From Telopea speciosissima (lineage: Eukaryota; Streptophyta; Magnoliopsida; Proteales; Proteaceae): DNA of 64,000 nucleotides. The stretch covers positions 12,535,568 through 12,599,567 of the forward strand of contig NC_057925.1 in assembly GCF_018873765.1 (NCBI RefSeq). Direction: 5' to 3'. Position numbers and translations under genes: made by a program. Of this stretch, positions 57,901 through 64,000 are shown in pieces. The notes under the pieces are model-generated. The model saw nothing but the letters and a program-made list of their open reading frames with translations. It was not told the DNA's origin and ran no database searches. Positions within the stretch are counted from its first letter, which is position 1; each line of letters starts with the position of its first letter.

Positions 57901-58767
57901 AAATTGGAATTGGTCCGTGAAACTGGTTTCCTGAAACTGAAAACCATGCTAGATTAGGAAGATCGAAGCCTAGGTTTGGTGGAAGACTCCCTTGAAGTTG
58001 ATTATCTCCGACCTCAAAAGCACTGAGTGATGAAAGATTATATATAGCAGGAGGGATAATACCAGACAACTTATTTCCAGAAAGCACGAGAACCATTAAT
58101 CTTGTCATTTGGCCAAAGGAATCTGGAATACTACCACTTAAATCATTGACTGTAGCAAAAATTGTGTCAAGAAATGAAAGATTCCCAATGGAAGGTGGGA
58201 TCTGTCCCGTCAATCTGTTGTAACGGAATGAAAGGAATTGAAGTTTCGACAATGTGCCAAGTTCTACTGGAATTTTCCCTACAATATTGTTATGATCTAA
58301 ACGGAGTTCTATAAGGTTGGAGCATCGTGATATATTAGGTGGGATTTCCCCTTCAAAAGAATTGTTGTGTAGGAATAAATAATGAAGCCTGAACAGAAAG
58401 CTTACTTCAATAGGGATATCACCATGGAAGCTGTTGTTGTAGAGCGAAATCTATCGAAGGAAACCGAGATTTCCTATTTCTGGAGCTACGGAACCCACCA
58501 ACCCATTGGATGATAAACGCAAGGCTCTGACCTGTTTGGATGCCGGCGACCGCCACATATAACGCCTGGCCACTCGCAATAAGGGACAGAGTCATTCCAA
58601 GAGCTCACAACATGAAAGAGATCATTGATTATATGGGATTTGAAGGCCAACAAGGCTTGCCGATCTGTTCCATTTGCCAAGCTCATGCAGCTGCTGCTGC
58701 TGCTCCAAAGAAGAAGAAGAATGATATTAAAAGTGCAAATGGAAAAAACCACCAAGGAAAAACCCAT
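54925..58767 (-). pseudogene. Class XII LRR receptor-like kinase pseudogene (EFR/FLS2/Xa21-type, non-RD)
   Basis: Start MGFSLVVFSICTFNIILLLL (58767, signal peptide), then the LRRNT_2 cap (TDRQALLAFKSHI, SSWNDSVPYCEWPGVICGG), about 20 LRRs of the plant xxLxLxxNxLxGxIPxxx type, a transmembrane segment (LLVIVCGCGGSLCLIFMTFF, ~56800) and a Ser/Thr kinase: IGVGSFGSVYKG loop, VAVKVLN lysine, HCDLKPSNILL catalytic loop (Cys before Asp, so non-RD), DFG in LGDFGISRIL. A phase-1 GT-AG intron (55349-56078) splits APE at the usual place, after which VSRHGDVYSYGILLLEMFTG and ACSTESPWDRMDISDVV finish the kinase (stop 54925-54927). Lesions: one-base deletion near 58530, stop at ~58451 (LR*ISL), frameshift near 57900, stop at 57376-57378 (KIP*SIGK), frameshift near 55095. 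A GGTGCA repeat expands EYGAGAGAGAD. Intact relatives detect microbial peptides at the plasma membrane. Confidence 0.93.
55349..56078 (-). other. Conserved kinase-domain intron of the LRR-RLK pseudogene
   Basis: Donor CCAG|GTAAAG and acceptor ACAG|AATATGG rebuild the Glu of the APE motif (G+AA). This phase-1 position is shared by class XII LRR-RLKs, so the pseudogene came from genomic duplication or in-place decay, not from a spliced transcript. Confidence 0.85.
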
Positions 58768-59161
58768 CAATGTACTGTACTGTACTGTCTGGGCTATGAT
58801 GGACTGAAAATTTGGAGGTGTTATAGAGAACTGAGGAGTATACAGTTTCATAAATTGCAATTTATAGTCTCAGTCAATTGCAATTTAGGCATTAAACTAT
58901 TGAGAAGACAAACCATTTTCTGAGCATTTAATGTGAAAATCCTTAAGAATAATTGGTCACCAATAATATCCCTAAGAATAATTGGTCACCAATAATTGAC
59001 AAACCACGTTCTGACCAAATTAAAATCTTTTAAGAAGAAGAGAGTACTTCATAATCGTAATTCATACGTCGTCTACTTTCATAGGCAACTGAATTCAATT
59101 GACAAAATAGACAACAGTAACCGCCTCTTTTGAATGTAAATTTCTTCAATTCTTGCAAAGT
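58768..59161. other. Upstream region of the LRR-RLK pseudogene
   Basis: A short direct repeat aataattggtcaccaataat (58948, 58979) is present. No other feature seen. Confidence 0.4.
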
Positions 59162-59177
59162 CAATAAAATTGAATGA

Positions 59178-59410
59178 TTTTTTTTTTTTGGTGCAATTCA
59201 AGGGCCCATCGGCCATCAACCTCAACAGGACCCCACAAGGAGGCAATGAGGGGACCCACAAGGGGTCAAATATGGTACCCAAAGGCTCCACTTCTTGGAA
59301 AGCAATTAAATGTGGACTAGGTGTCGCTAAGGAGACTTGAACCACCGATCAAGCGCCTGACACAGTTCTCCCAAGGGAGTAGCGAACCACCAGGGCAAGC
59401 CCTGGATCGA
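59178..59410 (-). mobile_element. tRNA-derived SINE with perfect 16-bp target duplication
   Basis: On the minus strand it starts TCGATCCAGGGCTTGCCCTG, has an A-box-like TGGTTCGCTACTCC and a B-box GGTTCAAGTCTCC (RNA polymerase III promoter), and ends in poly(A) (T-run at 59178-59189). CAATAAAATTGAATGA flanks both sides exactly (59162-59177 and 59411-59426). About 233 bp, no coding capacity; it depends on LINE enzymes, and two LINE copies are in this window. The perfect duplication marks a recent insertion. Confidence 0.9.
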
Positions 59411-59439
59411 CAATAAAATTGAATGATAGACATAAGAAG

Positions 59440-60299
59440 ATGGACTCAGAAAAATATAAAATTAAACTTTTTCAATTCTCAATTGCGGAATAATGAAACC
59501 TAATGAACCCAAATTCTCACCAACCCATTAGGGACCGCCACATGTCCAAACCCAATAAGGAGGATCGGTTCAGGACAAGAACCCAAAAATGAAGAGCCAA
59601 ATAAGGATTTGACCCAACCCAGCATGGGCACCTGGGGCGCAGATCGTGGGCGCGGACCCGGACTCGGGCATGACGCCCCCGGCACATGTCATGCCCACAC
59701 ACGTCATCTCCAAAGCACAAACTCCCTCGGATCGCCATCAACAAGACAACATCGCCAAGGACTCTAGGCCACCACCTATCGAGTCATGTGGAGTGAACGG
59801 ACTCATACACCATGAACCTCATCTACCACGTAGATGAGTCTATCCATCAAGATTACTAAGGTCACTCGGACACTACATCCCACAGGAAGGCAACTTCCAA
59901 AGACACCACGTCGCTAAGGAAGGCAACTACCTAGTCTACCAAGGACAGTACATCTCCCGGGAAGACAACTACCTAGTCTATCAAGGACACTACATCTCTC
60001 GGGAAGACAACCAATCAGGATAAGCCTTACTACTCAGGGACTCTATCACCTACGACAAACACTCTACATCAATTGGGACTCTTCACACTGCCACACAATA
60101 CTATAAAAGGCAAGGTACACAACCCCATCGGGGACATCTTAACTCATATTGAATACTACTATTCATCTATTTGCTCAGAGAGATCTAACTTAGGCATCGG
60201 AGAGTCCTAGGCCGGAACCACACCGGTTCTCCTTTGTCACACAAGGTCTTTTGCAAGTTACGGTACTCAAAGGACCGGTGAGCAATTTCTTGACGCAAT
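59440..60299 (+). repeat. 5' LTR of a Tat-type Ty3/gypsy element (left edge uncertain)
   Basis: GC-richer than its surroundings. It contains actataaaaggcaaggtac (TATA-like, ~60100) and ends gacgca a few bases before the primer site at 60304. The left boundary was not resolved. Confidence 0.6.
59918..60010. repeat. 42-bp tandem repeat inside the LTR
   Basis: Units starting ggaag(g/a)caac(t) at 59918, 59960 and 60002, the last partial. It lies upstream of the TATA-like sequence, where LTR enhancer repeats are common. Confidence 0.8.
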
Positions 60300-60303
60300 A
60301 GAT

Positions 60304-60315
60304 TGGCGCCGTCTA
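60304..60315 (+). other. Ty3/gypsy primer binding site
   Basis: TGGCGCCGTCTA directly after the LTR matches the TGGCGCCGTC(T) site of Tat-type elements, distinct from the tRNA-Met site of the copia elements here. Confidence 0.75.
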
Positions 60316-60369
60316 TGCGAACGACGCTAGCCATAGTATCTACTAGCTTGTTTCCATACTTGTTCAACC

Positions 60370-62460
60370 ATGGAACGCAGGAAGACCGTTCCCTCTACCA
60401 ACAATGCCCCGAGGGAGGGGAACGGATCACCTCCTCCAGAGAGTTCACGTCGCAGAACCATAAATCGTGTCTCTCAAGAGAGGGAGGTCCCAGAGAACCA
60501 ACAAGTGGGGGTGGACAACCTCAACCCTGAAGCAGCCATTGAAGCCGCCCCCGCGGAGCCAGTACCTGGTCCTAATGCACCAGCCACTGTGGGTCAGATT
60601 AACGACCTGCAGCGTCAGATCTTCGACGATCAACGACTCTTCAGCGAATACCTCAGGCAGAAGGCGGTCACCCATCGTCGTAGGCAGGAGTAGAGGCAGG
60701 AGCAAAGCCCTAGGAGATCACCTCCCAGGGGTGATAAGTCAGAGAGGCACACTAGGCAACCGGGAGAACTCTCCCAACATCCAAGGAGAATGGCAGACCT
60801 CCCAGCACGGTCGGACCAGGGGAGAACACCATCACACCGATCCGTGGTACCTAACCCTGAAGGGTCCATTTGGAGGTCGGTGGTTGATGGTCGACTAGAA
60901 GGAAGTCATGTACCAGAGCGAAGCCAGACTTACCGTGAAGGAAGCCCCTCGCGGACAAGACAAGATTCATTACGACGTGACCCTTCACCATCTCGCCAAC
61001 AGTTGAGACGGGAGGGGACTTCCAGGAGAGGACGTGAACGAGCTCGTAGCGAATGACCAATCAGACGTGAAGGATAAACACGGGATAAAAAGCTAGACAA
61101 GGGACTCTGAGAGTTGGACGAAAAACTGGAAGGGTTGAAGAAGCAAACCAAGGGTGAGACACACTCGATCCCTGGACAACACCCCTTCTCAGAAGAGATC
61201 ATGTCAGCGTCACTGCCATCCAGGTTTGGGTTACCTACGTTTGAACTCTACAGTGGTACCACCGACCCTAATGACCACATCAACTACTTCAATGGCATGA
61301 TGGCACTATATGGTGGATCGGATGTGGTGTACTGTCGAGCATTCCTTGCATCCCTCAAGGGTGCGGTGACCTCATGGTTTTTTAGACTACGATCACGGTC
61401 GATTGGATCGTTTGTAGAGCTATGTGAACAGTTCGTGACCCGCTTCCAGAGCAGCATCAAATAGAAGAAGACCACGGTCAATTTGTTGAACGTGATCCAA
61501 AACCCTGGGGAGTCCCTCAGGGAGTATGTCAGTAGATTCACCAAGGAATCCTTGGAAGTCAGAGACTTGGATGACCAGACCCAGCATGCAGCCCTAGCAG
61601 GGGGCATCAGAGACATGGAACTAATCAAGGACTTGGCACGTCATGAGACCAAGACCATGAAAGAGCTCTTGGAACGATGTAATGAGTTCACCAACATGGC
61701 CGAGATAGTACAGTCACGGACAAAGGCAATTGAAGGCAAGACCCAAGACAACAAGAGGTCAGCACCAGATGACCGTAAGGAGAATAAAAGATCAAGGACT
61801 GAGCGACGACAGGAGAAGGGCGATCACCCATTGGGAAGAAGTGATCGTTGATCAGAGAGAGGTGAGAGGGCAAGCAGCCCAGAGTTCACACCCCTCAACA
61901 CCACCAGGTCACAGATCCTCATGCAAATCCAAGACCGTGACCTAGTCAAATGGCCACGACCTATGCTGGCAGGACCTGAGAAGCGCAACCCTAACAAGTA
62001 CTGCCTCTTCCACAAGGACTATGGGCATGACATAGAGGAATGCTATCAACTCAAGAGAGAGATAGAAAACCTTGTGAGAGCAGGGAGTCTGAACAATTAC
62101 ATGAAGGGGAGATGTGATGGCCGTTCGGGTCAAGGAGATCGAGGACGTGATCGAGAAAGAGAACCAAGGAGGGAAGAAGGGAGAGCGGACCAAGATAGAG
62201 AAAGAGACCGCGCTGACGAGAGAAGAGATGAAGCAGAGCCAAGTGGCACCAAGGGAGCCCCCATCCTCACCATACTTGGAGGACCGGGGCAAGAGTCTAC
62301 CAGAAAGGCCAAAGCCCATGCCAGGTTTGTGGTAGTTGCGGAGAAGCCAAGCAAGATGGTGAAGACCGAGACGGTGATCTCCTTCTCAGACGACGACTTA
62401 GAAGGTGTGAGCTTTCCACATGAGGACGCCCTGGTAGTACAGGTGAAGATAGCCAACTGA
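60370..62460 (+). pseudogene. Ty3/gypsy (Tat-type) gag pseudogene
   Basis: Starts MERRKTVPSTNNAPREGNGS. After an Arg/Ser/Pro-rich N-terminus comes the retrotransposon gag domain: LPTFELYSGTTDPNDHINYF, VVYCRAFLASLKGAVTSWFF, FVELCEQFVTRFQSSIK (61230-61460), LLNVIQNPGESLREYVSRFT. Later YCLFHKDYGHDIEECYQLKR (about 62000), a CxxH-type zinc motif used by Tat elements. Stops: after HRRRQE (60691), 61054-61056, ~61075, ~61108, after SSIK (61462-61464, fits CAG to TAG), after GRSDR (61849-61851) and after KIAN (62458-62460, fits CGA to TGA). Apart from these the frame is nearly continuous, so decay is by point mutation. Confidence 0.88.
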
Positions 62461-63056
62461 CCCGTGCATAGGGTACTGATAGACACAAGGGCCTCTGTGG
62501 ATGTACTCTCACTGGAAGCCTACCGTCAGTTCGAATTTGGAGACGATCAACTCAAGCCAGAGCCCACCTACCTCCATGGATTCTTGGGCACCACCACCTC
62601 CATCAGAGGCACTATAGAGCTACCCGTCACCTTCGGAGAACACCCTCACCAGTTGACCATCATGGTGAACTTCATGGTGGTCAGGTCCGTGGTGTCATTC
62701 AATGGCCTCCTAGGGCGACCATCATTGACGGCCCTTAGAGGCATCGTATCTCCAATCCACCTGAAGATGAAGTTCCCCACCGACAATGGTGTGGGAGAAG
62801 TTCGAGGTGATCAGAAGAAGGCCAGAGAATGCTATGCCACCTTTGTGAAGAAGAACCATGGCAACACACGAGGGATGATACTATGCATAGAGAACCTGGT
62901 CAGTGACCAGAGAGATGAGCTGACAAAGAAGAGAGGAAGACCAGTGGAGGACCTCACCCCCTGGCCACTTAGCAAAGACGACCCTTCCAAGGTCGTACAG
63001 ATGGGCTCACTACTGAGCAACAAGCAGAAAGAAGAATTGGGACGCCTCCTCCAGAC
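62461..63056 (+). pseudogene. Ty3/gypsy retropepsin and start of pol, cut by a hAT insertion
   Basis: PVHRVLIDTRASVDVLSLEA holds the aspartic protease active site, normally D-T/S-G; here it reads DTR (GGG to AGG fits), which would abolish activity. LGTTTSIRGTIELPVTFGEH, NGLLGRPSLTALRGIVSPIH and LKMKFPTDNGVGEVRGDQ continue the pepsin fold. EELGRLLQT (63030-63056) begins the pre-RT region, then a hAT end starts at 63057. RT, RNase H, integrase and the 3' LTR are not in the window. Confidence 0.88.
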
Positions 63057-64000
63057 TAGGGGTGTCAATTGCAAACCCGCACCGTTAGGACCGATCTGTA
63101 CCGACCGATCAAAACCCGATACCGACACGATCGAATAATAAACATGTCGGGCCTTGGACCGGACCAAATATTATCCAGTCGTTCCCAGTCCTTGGTATGC
63201 GACCGACTGCACCGATCGAAATGTATTTCTATTGATAAAAAGTGGACAATAGTTGGCAAAAAGTCTAAATCTCCTCCTTGTGACTATGTAATATATACAT
63301 TAATATATTCTATATCATATTATTTAGTAGACAAGATTCCAACCCCCATCACGTCACTCCTTACTTTTTAATATCAAAATAAAAATTTTACCCACAACCA
63401 CTACATCGATCTACTTTCCTCTCTCCCTCTTTATTCTCTCTTTGCCCTTTCAAACTTCACAAAGCGCAATCGAAACCCTCAAGACGGAATTAACTTGCAA
63501 AAGAAGCATCGCCATAGCAAGACACCGGAATCTCCAATAGTGTCTCGGTTTACACTGCATGCAGCAAGAGGGACGACCTGAATCACATCGCTAGGAATGT
63601 TATTCTAGGCTAGTGATGGACCAAGAGAAATAGAATGCCAGAGTCCATGGCATCTGAGACCTCTCTCTCTCTCTGTTTGATCTTAATATGAGAAAGGATT
63701 GGCAAGTCATCGGGGGAGTGAGAACGGATTGTCCCTTATTTGTAGTTCACTCGACATAGTGTTTTTGTTATATGATATTCCCCTCTCTGAATGGGTTTTT
63801 TGTTTCATCATTAATGTGTTTTGATTGAGTTAAAGTTCTTCTAATTTTGTCTACTCTATGAAAGAATTGATTTCTGTTTTACTTTCGTTTGAGTTTGTGA
63901 TTGGGTTGTGGTTTTAATCAATTACTGCTACTATAACTCGCTTGAAGATGGTGATGATTTATGACCCACCATTGCTGCCGAAGATTGACAAACATGTATA
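63057..64000 (+). mobile_element. hAT-type element end (TAGGGGTGTCAA), runs off the window
   Basis: TAGGGGTGTCAATTG is a widespread plant hAT (Ac-like) terminus, followed by GC-richer subterminal repeats (accgatctgtaccgaccgat, cgataccgacacgatcg, gcaccgatcg). It interrupts the gypsy pol reading frame. The inverted end and duplicated flank (expected CTCCAGAC, 63049-63056) would be beyond 64000. The rest (63200-64000) is non-coding in appearance, with a (CT)n tract at about 63661-63675. Confidence 0.65.

Noticed and set aside
1..64000. CRISPR arrays, bacterial operons or organellar gene clusters
   Set aside because: No spaced short direct repeats of that kind, no ribosome-binding-site-led gene runs and no plastid or mitochondrial genes; the tandem repeats present are LTR, CACTA or minisatellite repeats.

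Overview
This is nuclear DNA of a flowering plant, made mostly of transposable elements. The evidence is the plant-type copia, Tat-type Ty3/gypsy, CACTA, hAT and LINE families, GT-AG introns, tRNA-Met primer sites, and three plant host-gene remnants: a PRISE/progesterone 5-beta-reductase-like pseudogene, the start of a LAF3-like amidohydrolase gene, and a class XII leucine-rich-repeat receptor kinase pseudogene. The species cannot be named from the sequence. No prokaryotic, organellar or CRISPR structure is present.

Layout. 1-~1000: a minus-strand Ty1/copia element running off the left edge (open gag, primer site, LTR). 1739-10797: CACTA (En/Spm) DNA, with two same-direction CACTACAAGAAAT termini (1739, 4341), a short kinase-like fragment (2601), a PRISE pseudogene (5356-6377), a 145-bp hAT MITE with perfect 8-bp target duplication (6635-6779), and a four-exon TNP2-type transposase gene (7128-10797) with only two in-frame stops. 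11076-14861: a Mutator-like candidate with ~225-bp terminal inverted repeats and two inverted tRNA-like sequences inside. 14912-17385: a tandem duplication and minisatellite, then the first three exons of a LAF3-like amidohydrolase; no later exon was found.

17.4-35.6 kb is a TE graveyard: a LINE tail, a complete minus-strand copia (19430-24562, TSD AAAAC) that has lost most of gag, a full-length minus-strand LINE (26857-31575), a 484-bp hAT MITE filled with a TTCGATTTC-type repeat (31949-32432), and a mosaic of copia LTR and leader fragments. 35580-38679: a plus-strand copia missing most of integrase and everything after mid-RT. 39104-44379: a complete but decayed hAT element (8-bp TSD, 7/8 match). 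46578-52393: a ~1.9 kb solo LTR (TSD CTGGG) split by a 3.9 kb LINE and itself inserted in an older LTR that ends at 53196.

54925-58767: the receptor-kinase pseudogene. 59178-59410: a SINE with a perfect 16-bp TSD. 59.4-63.06 kb: a Tat-type Ty3/gypsy element (LTR, primer site, gag, protease) interrupted by another hAT-type end at 63057 that runs off the window.

No pathway is encoded here. The value lies in the datable nesting order, the intact insertion footprints, and the captured or decayed gene pieces. Most premature stops fit TGG to TAG/TGA, CGA to TGA or CAG/CAA to TAG/TAA, the changes expected from deamination of methylated cytosine in silenced DNA.
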